Below are positions 12,001 to 25,644 of a stretch of DNA of 64,000 nt, piece after piece. The notes beneath the pieces are model-generated. The model made no database searches and was not told the origin of the DNA. It was given only the letters and a program-made list of their open reading frames with translations. Numbering within the stretch: the stretch's first letter is position 1; each line of letters begins with the position of its first letter. The position numbers and the translations under genes are program-made. Origin of the DNA: Orthonyx spaldingii (lineage: Eukaryota > Chordata > Aves > Passeriformes > Orthonychidae); the NCBI GenBank assembly GCA_013397795.1, contig VZTJ01003242.1, forward strand, positions 1,528,321 through 1,592,320, given 5' to 3'.

Positions 12001-15000
12001 TCTGGGAAGAATGGCCTGAAAGGAATGGAAAAGTTACTGCTGAACTTTCCCAAGCAAGCCTCTAGTCAGATGAAACGTGTTGTGCCTTCAGTTTTTAAAT
12101 CCTACTACGAAAGACACACACACTCTGTCAACTTCCAAGTCTCCAGCTCATTCGCCTTGAAAAGCCATGGGGCTGAGCCAGCCCGGTTGGGTTGTGAGCT
12201 GCACACGGGTTTAACACCTACGTTAGTGCTCTCCATCTGTCACTATGTGTAATTGTACTTCCCTACCGCTGTTTGCAGAGTGTGGGATGACCATGCAGAG
12301 CTATAGCTCTCTTCTAATTAAAGTACTTGGATTTAATCAAAGTTACAGCAGCTTGAGGATGACAGGCTGCCCACAGAACAGACAGCATCCTAAACCACCT
12401 TAACTAACTGAGTACATAGATAAAGAGGAGAGAAATGAAGCAGCGCTTTTGTTCCTTTTGCTTTACACTTCTGTATTCCAGCTGCCAGGGCTGAAGGCCA
12501 GCACTTGCTTTTGCAGGCAGCCAAAACTGCAGGCTGTGTGTGTGCTTTCTTTCATACCAGAGCTGTGGAGCTCTGCTGCTAGACAGACCAAACTGGGTGA
12601 CATCATGGGGGAGGACATCCTTTAGATCACCCCTCCATCTGACCCTGTCACTGGGGGAGGCTGGAAGGCAGAAGTGGGGGAAGGCTGGAGGAGGAAGATG
12701 TGAGCCAGGAGTCCTGCAACCCTGTGGCTGCCAGAGTACCATGTGCCAAGCCCTCTAATGCCTCTAGTGCCAGATTTTTCCCATCTATAGATACGGTTTG
12801 CCATTTTCTAGCTAATTTTCAAGTGACACTTGAAGTTTTCATACTAGGTCATGGCTCCTACAAACAGCTGTGCCTGTCAAAGACTATCATTCCTAATTGT
12901 AGGTTACCATGCCCCTACCAGAAAGCGTTGTCACCTTAACTTTGCCAAGAAAAGGGCACACAAGCCCTTCCTTATCTGCTTCAAGTCAGACAGTTAGAAA
13001 AATCGCCTTCCTCATCTGTGTAACCTCACCCAGCTGGCTTGCCCAGGAACTCTCACTGAATCCTCTCTTCTGGCAGGAGTAATAACTTCCAGCAACTAGG
13101 ACAGGAACACCTTCATCCAGGTCTGTTCAGTGCATAAAGAACTGCACCTACAGCTTCACTCTGCAGCACCAGCAGCAGATACAAGACTATCCTTGTACAT
13201 GTATTCTGTTTCCTAATCACACCTACCAACTGTGTTTCTGACACATACCTTCATCCCTGAGATGTCCATCCTGTGGATATCTCAGAAACTCTGTCTCTAC
13301 AAGAAGAATGGAGATGTCTAGATTTGACATTCACTACTGTTCGTTTTAGTTTTATGGCTCTGAAAAGGGATGCCAAGCCCTTAATGAAGACAGTCATAAA
13401 AGCCATGCAACCATTTGCTCTCATAGTCATAATGTTTGGGATTCAGATTTTGTGATTTTTGCCAGCTAAGACTGATCACCTGAATCCCCCGCTGAAATGA
13501 CAGTGTCATCAGTGGGCCAGACATGGTCCCCTACTGGAAGTCACTTGCCTGAAAGCCATGTTTGTGTTACTGCAGCATCATGCCTGAGCTTGCCGGACTG
13601 GCACATCAGGTACCACACTTCTCTGTCAATGAGAACCAATTTCTTAACACGGATTTATGGACTGCTTCAAAGTTCACATCTTAAAGGCACAAAAATTATC
13701 TAGAATTTCTTTGGGCAGGGTCATGCCATTTGCTATCAGCTAACTTTTGAGTGTTCGGTCACCACAAAAGATTGTGTCAAAAGACACAACACAGTGCTTG
13801 ACAAAAGATAGACATCACATAATAGAGGCCAAAACACAGATGCAGCATGACATGAAACTGTGGGCAAATGGGTGTATCTTCAGTTTTGCCTGTTTCAGGG
13901 GCTGAGGTATTTAATCTCTCATAAGACACACTTAACATATGTTTAGAGTTCACTGCCTGGAATCCTGTCCCAAGTGGGTCACGGGACTCCTTTTCTAACA
14001 GTTGTCAGAAAAGGAGCTGGTCCTTTCCACAGCTGGAACTCACTTTGTATGGAGGACTCGGCAACTGGGGAAAGACAATTCAAAGACTCTTATCCTTTCG
14101 GCTCCCTTCAGCTGGGAATGAGAGAGGAGGTTGAATTCCCTTGGACAAAGGAGAGTGGAGAATTGGAAACTTCTTGGCACATGTCTCATGGCACTGTCAC
14201 TTGGTGGCCTCTGTCCTGGGCAGGGCAGGGTTTAGGTTTGTGTGCCAGCTGAAGCGAAAACCTGCTTTAGGGCTGACTGTGTGTAACTGCATGGCATTGA
14301 AACCATCACTGCAGACACTCCCTGGAAAAGTAAAGCTCCCTGAATGATCCCTGCATAATTGTAAGCTAGATAAACATTTTCTAATTTTTTTTAATGTGAA
14401 AGTCCAAGCTATTTGTACCTTTCCTCACTTATCCAGAGCTTGCTGAGACACCAAGCCTGTGGCATTTAAAGCGCTGCTGCAAAGTATTGTTCCTCATTAA
14501 ATTCTGTCCTTCCACACCCTCATCCCCTCGCCTCACAGTATTAGGTGACACTGCTACCTTGCAGCAGAAAGCCATCAGCTCCGAGAAGTGATGATAGCCT
14601 ATTTCAGGACTGCAGCACTGCTGTGAACAAGGTGCTCAAGTATGATACATTATCCCTCCAAGGCTGAAAGTATCACCTCTGTGATGCTCCTAAACTCTGA
14701 GCTAGGTGAGGTTAACACCACAGCCCAGGTTTCTCATGTGATAGAACATTACGTTCCTAACCAAAAAAATCAACACTGTTTATGTGTACAGGACACTGGA
14801 CCTTAACACCTTTTGCACTGCCCTGTGCCCAATTCATGTATCCCATGTGGGCAGAAGAGCTTATTGCTCAGATTACATTCCAATAACTTTTACACATATG
14901 GCAGAATTTGTTTAATTAGCAATAGCTAGTGGAAGGCCCACTACGAAATACTGAATTTTGTAAACAAATAACTATGAGACTAAAAACTATCATATACACC

Positions 15001-16106
15001 AGCAAAGGATGCTTCCTCAGACATTGGATTTATTTCCTTGACAGCTGTAGTATAGTTTTATACTACTATGTATTTACTGCGGTTGTTCTGGTAAAGTCTG
15101 GTGTAAACTTTAAATAGTTTAATATATTTGCAATGACAAAGCAAATTATGTAATAAAACCCAAGCAGGTTCACCAAAATGGAGCTCCGCTACTGCAGTTT
15201 CCAGTAGAGCCATATTACAAAATAAAGAGATGCCTGTCACCTGGGTAATAAAGGACAGATTCATTTTAAACCAGGTTTTTCTGCCCTGTCACATTAATGA
15301 CCTGTACCATAGCTCATGCCATTCAGATGCTTAAATAAAGGGGTAAGTAGGTACTTCTCTGGCAGCAACCACTTTTCTCTGCATCTGTGTTTATAAAACT
15401 GTAGGCACCTGAAATATGATTCTTCTAAGGCTTCACTTGAACTCAAAATTCCCACACACTCAGCCAAGATGAATCTTCCTCCAAGCAGAATACACTTGCT
15501 AGTCCTATCATAGAGCAACACTGCACAAAACTGCTGGGAACAAACTGAAGAATATTTTATCCAATTGCAACTGCCTGAGGTCATTGAAGAAGGTATTAGT
15601 TTTATTTTTAGCTTACTTTTACAGCCTGATTGCATTTTCCATAAGATAATCCAGTTGAGGTTCTCCTCTCTGTTGCTTTGGGTTTCTTTTTAATCATCAA
15701 GTTTGCCACATTACTAATTAACAAGTTCTTAATAAATCACTGTTTAATATGAATCAGAAGAAGAAAACACTGGCAACCCATGACTAAATTTTTTCATAGT
15801 TTGTTAATAGAAACTCCAGGATATTTGTCACTGAAGCATCCCAGCACCTCTCAAAAAATGAAGAATTTAGTCTCGCAGCAGCAATGGGAAGTGGAAGAGT
15901 GATGTAAAAAGAGGCTGACAAGTAGGAAGCAGAGCAAAGATCAATTAAAAAACTTGCTTTCAGTTTTAAAAGGAATTGGTAACACCAGTGTCAAGGCAGA
16001 GTAGGCTGTTTATCAGTTCGTCTTACCTGACAACCCTTTTGCAGTCCTAGCGTTAGTTTTTAGTTTAGATTAGAAGACTATAGAAAGAAGAACAGGCTAC
16101 AGATTA
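9085..16106. other. Non-coding stretch; no gene supported
   Basis: Unique AT-rich sequence. A minus-strand frame at 9895-10281 (128 codons, rich in charged residues, with a Cys-Cys-Arg-Cys cluster) is the most protein-like frame of this stretch, but I recognise no family in it and see no partner exon. A plus-strand frame at 9365-9745 (126 codons) is low in charge and Ser/Pro/Leu rich, as chance frames in pyrimidine-rich DNA often are. A perfect short inverted repeat, ttgtgtc-aaaa-gacacaa, lies at 13772-13789. Confidence 0.5.
10298..10323. repeat. Perfect 13-bp tandem duplication
   Basis: The unit gggttcaagcctt occurs twice head to tail without mismatch, preceded by a related 'cgggttgatcaa'. 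The GGTTCAAG text resembles a tRNA B-box, but no tRNA fold surrounds it. Confidence 0.9.
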
Positions 16107-16147
16107 ATATCAAGAGCCAAACTTGCTTGCAGTTTGGCTTTTGATAT
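16107..16147. repeat. Near-perfect inverted repeat: 17-bp stem, 7-base loop
   Basis: The left arm (16107-16123) and right arm (16131-16147, AGTTTGGCTTTTGATAT) are reverse complements except at one position, which would be a G-U wobble in plus-strand RNA. The loop is tgcttgc. Pairing does not extend well beyond the arms, so the stem is shorter than a usual microRNA precursor. It is one of the strongest short foldback structures I saw in the window. Options are a structural RNA hairpin, a palindromic relic of a DNA element, or chance; the length makes chance unlikely but not impossible. Confidence 0.85.
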
Positions 16148-17213
16148 CAGATACCAAAGATATATTTACTTTTGCATAAAGCTGGAGTCCATGCTTGGAA
16201 AAATCTGTGTCATGTTATTTTTAGTAATGTCAGCTGTAAAGGTTCAGTAATCGCCAACCAGATTTGAGAAATCATGAGATTAGTGTAAAAATCACAGGAA
16301 TGTATTTAACAAAATGTGCTTTTTTGTTTTCATATTTGTCTTTTTTTTCTCTTTAACAGCATTGAGCTATTTGCTTTGCATTATCAATGGTCAAAGCACT
16401 ATGCAAATTGCAAGGAGAAAACTCCCACCAGAAAATTCTGTACCTTTTTGTAAAAATATTTCAGCCATGCATTTACCTGTCTTTTCAGTGTGTAAAACAC
16501 ACTTAGTCTTGGTCTTAAAATGGTAGTCTTGTCTGTTAATTTCTTCTCAGATAGGACTTTGTGGCTGGGAACTTTTAATTCCTCTCTTCAGCCACTTTTT
16601 TACTGTTACAATAAATCTTTTGATCAGAAGCTGGAATACTGGAGCTGGATGACAGTGAATGCAAATTCAGTAAAAGCCTTTGCCCAGTTGATTCAATCTT
16701 CCCTTTAATCCCCATGATGATCTGCAGTAATGGATGAAAATTATGAGCAGGAGAAAGAAGAGGAAAAAACAAAACAACCCTCAGGAAGCAATTTTGGTTG
16801 CTGTTAGGAAGCACTGGAGGCTCTTGGCCCCAGGGAACTCTCTCCAGTTCACTGGAGGCTTTCAGATGCCATGGTGATGGGGGACTTTATGAATAACTAG
16901 GTAGATAAATGGTAAGTGCTTTTGATCTCTGCTAGCCTGTATTTCATTCTGTCAGCTGGAGAAGAGGCTATTCAAATCTGTCGGCTGTAGGAGGTCAGCC
17001 AGGAGAGAGAAAATGTCTTCATTACAGCCTTCTGTTCAGCCAGGCCTCCCAGCTGACCTCGGTGCCCAGGCTTGTCAGTCAGCTGAGGCAAATTTTCCAA
17101 CCGAGGGAAGACGTCGCTGCGCCAGATTTTTATCCCTGGCGTAAGAGCTCGGAGGCAGCAGCATAAGGCCAAGGAAGAGTTAGCTTGCATTTTGACATCT
17201 CCCCCAAAACTGC

Positions 17214-17238
17214 CATGGGATTCATGGGATTCATGGGA
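17214..17238. repeat. 9-bp tandem repeat, nearly three copies
   Basis: The unit catgggatt is repeated 2.8 times. Because 9 is a multiple of three, the minus-strand frame over it shows a periodic Asn-Pro-Met, which is a by-product and not evidence of coding. Confidence 0.9.
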
Positions 17239-20200
17239 ACCTTTCCCTGGTGGGGTGCACGTGGGGAACCTGAACTCGTTTTGCTCAGCACTTTTTCAGG
17301 GCCACTGGGGTAGGAGGCTCCGAAAGCAGGCGTGAACTGAACCATTATAAAAGACAGAATAACTCTGTCATTAGACATGCCTAAATATTGATTACATTTT
17401 CTGCCCTGAATCTTCTCACTCAGTGAGTCCCCTCGAATAGGTCTGACATAAATTTCAGGCAAAGGAGTTGGAGTGGTATTTAGCTTCCATTTCAGGCTGA
17501 AAGTGAATTTCCCATGTTTAAAGATCCCGCCGGTTTTTGTGGCAATATTCAGGAAGGAAGCCAGAACAGGTTATAATGATGCAGAGCCCCATCTAATGGA
17601 AAAGGAAGATCTCAGCTATTCAAGATGGGGAAGGAGGTCACATTTTTGCAAAAGGATGCATAAAAATTGAAATAGGAATTTCAATCCCATTATTTGGTAA
17701 CAGGATTTGTAAGCCTCATGTTCACAGGCTGAGATAAACAATATATGCTTCCCGAATCCCTCTTGGAAGAAGAACTCCTTGCAGCATAGCCAAATTACAC
17801 AGTAAGTTATCATTTACAAAGAGCAAAAATAGGAAAAGGAGTCAGTGAAATTAATTTATGTCTAAAGGATTTCTTACTTTTTGGATTGAAGGGCAGGGAA
17901 ACAGTCTCCTCTAAAACCATGCTTTTAATGGAGATGATTTTACTGTGTTAGATCATTTCCAGAAAACATTATAAAAATGTTCCCTCTACTCAAGCTAGCC
18001 AGGTTTTAATAGTATCAAAGCAAAATATAGTCTGCTATTAGCATGAAATAACATTAGCATAAAAAGAAAAGAGTAAGGACACTTGAAAAAAATTCTACAT
18101 AAATGGCCTGCTCATTTCACTAGACATCACTGTAGCTGAGAAACTGTGAAATTTCCATAATAATCGAGTGCAGAGAAAAACAAACAACAATTTTATTGGT
18201 AGGGAAATTACATCTTGTTGCTGAATATAAAATTACAGCTCTGTTCAATGGCCCTTTAACAGCATTGAAAGTATATATTAATTTGTAAGTGTAAATGAAA
18301 TGTAAACAAAATATTCAGTTCAATCTGGCCACAGAAAGCTCCTGATAGTATTTCAGGGCAGGAACCCAGGAGACATATATTTGGATTCCATATCCTAGAC
18401 CCCGACCTCGTGGCATCTGATATTTCTGTGGAAAAGATTTACACAGCTGCTGTGTGTGATGATCTACTTGTGACAAAAAGCACCATACCAACTGGCCTAT
18501 GAGACATTACTGGCTTTGGGGGAAAAGGGCGCCTTTGGGTTTTTTGCTTGCTTTCTTTTAAAAAGAGTATCCCACATACTGCTGTTAGAGGTTACGCTGC
18601 TGCAGTGCTTAGAACTGTTGCAGAAGAGCTTTCCTGTGCACCAGGACTGTATTCCCAAGGGAAGCGAAGTATTTCTTCTACCATCTGAGGAGCAGTAAGG
18701 AAAGCAGCTATGGAAAGCGAGTCCAGCTGAGAGGGGCCATACCAGTTGTCACTACACAGACACAGAGCTGGCAGCCAGGGGATGGGGCTCTGGCTGCCCC
18801 AGCAGCCCCTGACTCCTTCAGGGCTGGGACATGCGTGGTGAAGCCAGCAGAGCTGCTTAGTAGTTTTCTTAACGAGCATTTTCCCAGCTGAACTTCAGCA
18901 GCTGTCACCCTGAAGCCTGGAAAACCCACAGGGAGTCTGGAGATTGTGACACGCAAGCTCGCTGGAGCCCCAGAGCTGCTGTGGTCCCAGACCCTTGGGT
19001 CACTGTGGTTCCAGCGAGCCAGGCTTTGGCAGATGTGACCCCACCACCCATCACAACAGTCCTGGTAGCAGCAGATTCTGTCCTTCTGCCTGTAAACGTG
19101 CCTAGGTACTGAAGACCTCTCTCCTCATCACCTCCTGCACCCACAAACAATGCTGCAAAGTAGGTCTGAAGAGCTACCCAGTCAGCACAAGAGTGCTTTA
19201 CATCCCCTACATGCTCTGCATGGCAGTGAGTGATTTCCCCCCGGGGCAGTACAATGAAGAGAAAGGCCCTAAAATGATGCCTTTAGCAGCACTCTTGCCA
19301 GGCAGCCCCCACCGAGCCCACCCCGGATGGCTCATCCTCAAAACAGTGTTGGGGCAGAAAGGTTTGGGGGGGATGGGAGCGATTGTGTGGCTGCACAAAG
19401 CTCGTTGAACAGTTAATGCTTTAACCTTGCGTATAATTTATACAATAAACAAAGTCACATGTTTCTCTAATAATTTAGATGTAAGCAAATGTTGATTTAT
19501 TCAGGAAGGCTACTGCCAGCAGCAAAGCCTGCAGCATTGAAATTTGAATTAAACTAGGACAGAAGCAGGCTAGTCTATAATAACATTTGTATAATTTTAT
19601 TTTTGCCCTTGGCTCAGTTCATTTCCTTCCACAGTAGATGCATGAAATTGGTTCTTCAGCCACCTTTAGCTGATGTTCATTGATATCGGGGGTAGGCAGA
19701 GAAGCAAGAGAATGTAACCTTTTTAGACTTTGTGTTTGCAATCATAAGGCCATGAATTCTTAGGTCATTTATGACAATCATTTTCTTCTGTGCCTTTCCT
19801 TTCCACAGCTCCATGTCACATGAAATGATGGGGCTTTTCCCCCCATTTTTTTTCCTGCATGGAGACTTCTAGAACAGAGCTTGCTAAACAGATGCAAATG
19901 TTGTGTTGTTTTTCTTCTTTTATTCAGGCCTGAGGGCATGAAATTGGAGTTCTCTTACTCTGCTTTCAACATGAAGGAAGGGGACTGTATGATACTTCAA
20001 AAATGATGGTGAAAAAAATGCACACTAGTACCAATATCTGGAATAGATCCCTTGGCTTCTTTTCCAACTTTGTGTTCGAGGAGGAGAAAATAGGCTGGGT
20101 AAGGGGGAAGATGCAGACCAGCACAGGGCAGTGGTTCTGTTAGGGGTTTCTGGTGGCAGTGGAAGCCTTGCTCCCAAGCCTAAGAAGTGCAAGAACACAA

Positions 20201-21625
20201 AGTTAAAGTGTTTTACTTTTGTCCAGAGAACCCACAATAGGTTTCCAAGTGAAGTCAGAGGATCCCTCTCTGCAAGTGAGCTCTTCTGTTCCCATTCTGG
20301 CCATGCCTGGACACTAAGAGGGCACCGTCCCACTGCAGAGGGGAAGCCCAGTGTTATCTTCCTCTGAGCCCACAATCCCTCTGCAGTGCTGGGCTGCAGA
20401 TATGCCTGGAGACCCTGCTTGAAATGCTTCTAAGAGCACAGTGTCCAGTTGTGCTGAGCCAGGAGGGACACTCTTAGGCTCAGGGGACTTTTTGGGCAAA
20501 GGAATGAAAGCAGAGAGGAGACTGGAGAAAGGGGAGGTGAGGGGAGGGAGACAGGAGCTAAGAACAGCACTGGCAGAAGAATGATAACATCTCTATCTGG
20601 CAATGTCACAAAATCACCTTTTAACTGCAGCCAGGATGAGCAAGAGTGTTGCATGAGATTGACTTACTTTTTTCCAGATGTACACCTGGCCAGGTGCAAA
20701 AGCTCACGTGCCCATCACAAACTAAGGTAGGAGTGCTTTTATGCATAACACCCATGTATGTGGTGACTTCATGGCTGTGGTTTTTGATAAAGACTAACTT
20801 CATTTTTGCAGTCCTCTCAGTTGCAAATAAAAGCTTCTTAACAGGAATCAAAAATAAACCAAGTCCTGCGAGTTCAGGGCAGTTTCTGGGACTCATGACC
20901 TGTCCATGTCCCCAGTGCACACAGACCCTGAAACCTGTCAGAGACACTTTCAAGACCAGCCCAATAAAAGTTTGAGCAGAAACAGCCACCTGATGTGTTT
21001 TAGTAGAGGGCTGTGGCTGACTGCCAGAATGGGAAATGCCAGCCTCAAGTTCCTCCATGATAAAAGTAATATACTCCCTCTCCTCACCACAGTGACCACA
21101 AAAATGGTACCAGCCCATGCTCTGCTGAACGACCTATTGCCTCAGGAGTGCAAACACTGAAACAGGACAGTTTTCCAGTCCTAAATTCTAAGGATATGTG
21201 ACCTATGGATGCCTTGAATCCTGTGGCCCCACATGACCCATCTTGCACTGTCTCACCTGGAAAGTAAGGGCCATGCTATATTCCCCTTCAAGCACCTTTC
21301 CCTAGCTGTGGACAACCGTGAAGGGAGCAGGGCCACCTCTGCGTGACTGCTGTGTCCATTCAGTTCTGTCCATGGCAATACTCGCAGACCTTTGTTCCTG
21401 CCCCACTCCTCTTCTTCCCCCCACTTGCTGGTTACTGTAAGCAAGGGAAGGGCAAGCTGGGGGTATTTCCTTTGCCAAAGCATGTGGGAAGCAGCAGCAG
21501 ACTGCAACACCACCAGCCACAGCCTGCCAGGCTGCCCCTTGGATACCACAGCCATGTGCCCCTGACCTGGGGCAAAGTCGTGGTTGAACCCTTACTTCCC
21601 TTATTATTAATTAAAACATTGGAGG

Positions 21626-21670
21626 AGATCCTCAGCTGGAGTAAATATTCATTGCTCCTGGCTCTCGCCC
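21626..21670. repeat. Possible remnant of an old amniote dispersed repeat
   Basis: The words 'gatcctcagctgg' and 'gtaaat' followed by 'attgctcc' resemble a degenerate dispersed repeat common in turtles and other sauropsids (type 'gatcctcagctggtgtaaat...agctccattga'). I recognise the pattern but cannot give a reliable family name. The match is short. Confidence 0.3.
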
Positions 21671-21886
21671 ACTGGTTTCTGAAAGCACACAGAAGTAGTC
21701 ACATTTATGCTGTTAACACTGATCTTGGCTCACACTTCTGTGGTCAAATAAATAAATATCACTGCATCCCATTTAGCTCTGTTAATGCCACATTAAGAAT
21801 GGCATGTGTTTTGACATAACCACCCCTTCCCACATTTTTTTTTAAAACAGCATAAATGAAGCATTAAAACTCCCAATTCATCACAG

Positions 21887-21924
21887 TGACATCAGATCAG
21901 TGGACTGTGACTTTTATGACATCA
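21887..21924. promoter_or_regulatory. Paired TGACATCA (bZIP/CRE-like) sites, 30 bp apart
   Basis: TGACATCA occurs at 21887-21894 and again at 21917-21924. The start-to-start distance is exactly 30 bp, about three helical turns, so both sites face the same side of the DNA. The motif is one base from the CREB/ATF octamer TGACGTCA. A SOX/homeobox-like 'acaattgattat' follows. The surrounding AT-rich block is CpG-free apart from isolated sites. Enhancer function is inference. Confidence 0.35.
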
Positions 21925-24856
21925 GAACAATTGATTATACGACTCTTTTATGTGTAGCTTGCTATGCGATGATTGCTCTTCTCTCCATATATTACACCCT
22001 AACATCTTGGAATAATCTCAAGAGATAAAAAGGAATCACTGTGAAGCAGTGAAGTACAGTAGTTGCAGAATTGCCATAAAACTGTCATAAAAATTGTAGA
22101 AACAAAAATGCCTTTAAAGATGGCAATGTTCCATTATGGGTCCCTAGCTAATGGTCTGGAGTTGCCCTATGCATACCTTACCATATTTACTGCTTCTGGA
22201 TATTTCTGTACCTTTCTCCCAGAAGATTATATGGTTTTCAAGACATGCAGGACTGTTTCCCTGCACACTTTAAGTCTCTTTACCCCATTATATCATCTCT
22301 AACAAGTCAAGTGATGTTTGTACCAGATAATATTCAGGGTTTCTTTTCAAATAGCTCAAAAAAGGAATGGAAAAATAATAAGAAAAAAAATCTGATGAGG
22401 AAAGGGAGGTATAACCTGTTTGTTGTTACAAAACTTGCTGAAAGAAAACAGATACTCTGTAGTGCTTACAAAGAAACATGTTGTTAAAATCAGAACCAAG
22501 GTGCAGAATAAGCAGCTCTCTCCTGCTGAGAAGTGACACGGAAAGCTCTGCCCAGAAGAAAGACCTCCAACTGGATTTTTTACTGCAAAACCACAAGTAC
22601 CTGGGTCCAGTTAACATGCAAGGAACTATGCCACGTAGCTGTGTGTTTTCTTGTGCTCTCCAGGTTACCTGCACAAAGCTGCTACCAGCAGCAATGAGCA
22701 AGCCAGTGCTTCTCTTTTTCAGATACAAATGTGGCTTTTGTTGCTCTGCGGGATGATAAGACCCAAGGGGCAAAAGCTAAACTTTTTTTTTAATTTTATC
22801 TTTTGTTTTAATCTCAAGGCAATTCAATGGAAACAGAAAGGTGCTACAGTCATAAGGACGGTGTAAGTCATAGCAGAAGTCTATGCCTTGGGGTGCTGAA
22901 CAATGAGCTCTGGCAAACCCCGTCACTGCTGCTGCAGATGTGCGTGTCCCCAGCTCTCCACACAAGCTCCCCATCCCTGCCTCTGAGCAGGGTCATAGAA
23001 AACATCATGTGACAGTGCCCTCACTTATCCATCTCCCTGTGCTTTCCTTGGGAATCCAGGATGGATGTGTACCATTGCTCCAGCACCCACAGGACCCACA
23101 GAGGCATGGATAGGTGTCTGTCTCACTACCTCTGCTCCTGCAAAGGGTGACTTCTGGCAGAGGAGACGGACCAGAGACCAGAGCAAAGGCTGCTCTCCCT
23201 TGAGCAACTGCAGCTATTGCTGCACCACGTGTGAGTGGGCACCCATAGCTCCTTCCCCAGGGAGTCAGCCTCACTAGAGCAATACAGCAGCTTCAAGAAA
23301 CACTTTAACATCTTTAAAACACTTTGGGATCCTTACACAGAAGGCACTAAAGAAAAGAGATATTTGTAGTAAAGTCTCGATGGGTAGCCAGGTGTGCCAA
23401 CACCTTCTAGTCACCCTTAGAAATGATGCAGTGGATAAAAAGCAGGGCTTCTTTGGCTGGATTTTTCCAGCCCCTCCAGCATCCACACAAACAAACACAT
23501 GCACACGCCTGGGAGCTCCAAACCACAGCTGGGCAGGACATTGCTGAGGGAAGCAAACACAGACTATTGGCCCTCCAGTCAAAATTGCCTAGCAAGGAAA
23601 GCTGCAGGGTTCAGCAGCCTAAAAACCAACCTCCAGGTATGGTGGCACCTCTGGGAAAACCCTGGTACTGTAGTGGGAAGGGAGCTTCACCAGACACTCC
23701 CAGCCTGGCTTAGTACTCACATGAAGCGGGGACCTGAATAAATTACTCCATGTCTTTTTTTCTTCTTCCTCTGTCCCTCCCAAACAGGCATATTCTGGCA
23801 GGCTGAGAGAAAATCTAAGCTATCTAAGATGATGAATGATTAGTACTTATCCCTTTTTCAAGGATCTGCACTCCCTTTATTGGAGTGAGAGGGGAAGAGA
23901 TGTGTGCCCTTTGCAGACTCCGGGGTGATTTCAAGGGCAGCTTATGGCACAGGATATTGACAACAACAGAACCCATCTTGAACACACACCCTTAACTCAC
24001 TCTTAATTTATATGCAGACCAAGCAGCAACATTATTGTTCAGCTGGGGGCATATTTAATTGCTGAATGTTCTGCAGATGTCTTGCAGGCTGTATAGATAA
24101 AGGCATTTTAAGTTGCTGACTTATAACAGCACATCTTTCTTCTTTTAACATAAAAATTCCTACCTTCTTTGATGGATGTGGAATTTTTAAGACTGAGGTT
24201 CTGTGCTATTGAGAATATTTTAGCTTTTGTTAAACTCCCTGACACTGTGAGGGAGCAGCTAAACCCTGATGTCTTTTGGGGAAAAAAATAGCTTCATTAC
24301 TGTAAAAGCAGCATTTTCCCATGACATGCAATTGAGGAAGGTCCATTATTGTTTCTCAAAACCCAGCAGTATGACTTGCCAGGCTGTAGCCAGACACTGA
24401 AGCAATGGCAAGTTTATTTAAGTGCAAGCAGTCTGCTCAGTGTTGAATAAGACATACAAAGAGTCCAGAGACTTGCCCTAAGGTGATTGAAACCCAAGGG
24501 CAGTTCTGCAAAGCGTTGCTGGTGCCAAGGGTCCAGCACAGTTTCCCTTCACTGCCACACTGTGAGGAGCCAAGCAATTCAGGGTCAGCCCTATGAACTT
24601 ACAGCTCTTGTCTATTGAGAGTTCATATCTTATACTTAAGGACTAAATACTGCATATTGTGTCTGGGTTTTGGGGTGTTTTTAACCTTCAAGACTAACCA
24701 GATTTACAAATGGTTGTCCAATATATTTTTTTTAATGACACCTACAATGTCCTCTCTGGCTTGTGCCGCATCAGGACACCTCTGTCCTAGTGACATAGGT
24801 GTCTGACAATTTGTCAAGGAGATGGTCATAAGTTAGGCAGAAAACTGGACTCCATT

Positions 24857-24875
24857 AAAAAAAAAAAAAAAAAAA
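24857..24875. repeat. Poly(A) tract, 19 bases
   Basis: An uninterrupted run of 19 A, followed by 'caaaacataaaa'. I see no retroposed gene body upstream that would make it a tail. Confidence 0.95.
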
Positions 24876-25630
24876 CAAAACATAAAAGCTGGGAGGAGGC
24901 AACTTGATGTGGCATGGCTCCTGGCAATGAGGAAGCATGAGTGCATACTGAAGCTTAGAAATAGAAAGTGATGTCCTCATAAAAATATGGCTTTAGGCTG
25001 GTGTGCCACTAGAAATTCTTCTGTCAGTTTAGAATATTTAGCTCTAAGGGATCTCTACTTTCAAATGGATCTTTTGATGCAAAATAGGCTGCACAGACGG
25101 AGATAGTGTTGAAGAAGGGAGAGTTGCATTCGCTCCCAGTTATGCTTGGTAAACTGGAGATTTTTAGACAGGCTTTTTGATCCCAAAGTATTGAGAGGGC
25201 AGGTGGGTTACCTTATCAATGTGTTAGGTCTCCAGGTTCTTCTAACTGAAAACTGTTACTGATGCCAGGGCAGCTAAATAATACTGAAAGCTTCAACACT
25301 GCTGGTTATCAGGGGAACCTCTTTAGCCTAATTTGAAAGCTCAAAGCTTCAGGCAACTGATTTTTTTTCGTTACAGGCTCTTTTGTGTGATGTTCCAATG
25401 CAGTATATCCAATCAATGATGCCATATCACGCATGGTACCATCATGTGGATGTTTATTCCCCCTGTGTTTTGTATTTGACTTGTTAAACTGCAAGAAGAG
25501 TCCAGGGAACAAACGGGAGAAAAAAATAAAAAGCAAACTCCGCGGTTCCCCTGCTGCAGAAATTTAAAACTAGTGAATACACAAGCCTCAGTGCTCCAAG
25601 AGAAATGAAAAGAAGCAGAAAGTGAAAATA

Positions 25631-25644
25631 TATACATATGTATA
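25631..25644. repeat. 14-bp perfect palindrome (tatacatatgtata)
   Basis: Alternating purine-pyrimidine AT-rich palindrome within a short low-complexity stretch. Probably a microsatellite-like feature. Confidence 0.8.

Noticed and set aside
24857..24875. Poly(A) run as the tail of a processed pseudogene
   Set aside because: The preceding kilobase shows no gene-like sequence and I saw no flanking target-site duplication. CR1, the main avian retroelement, does not leave such tails.
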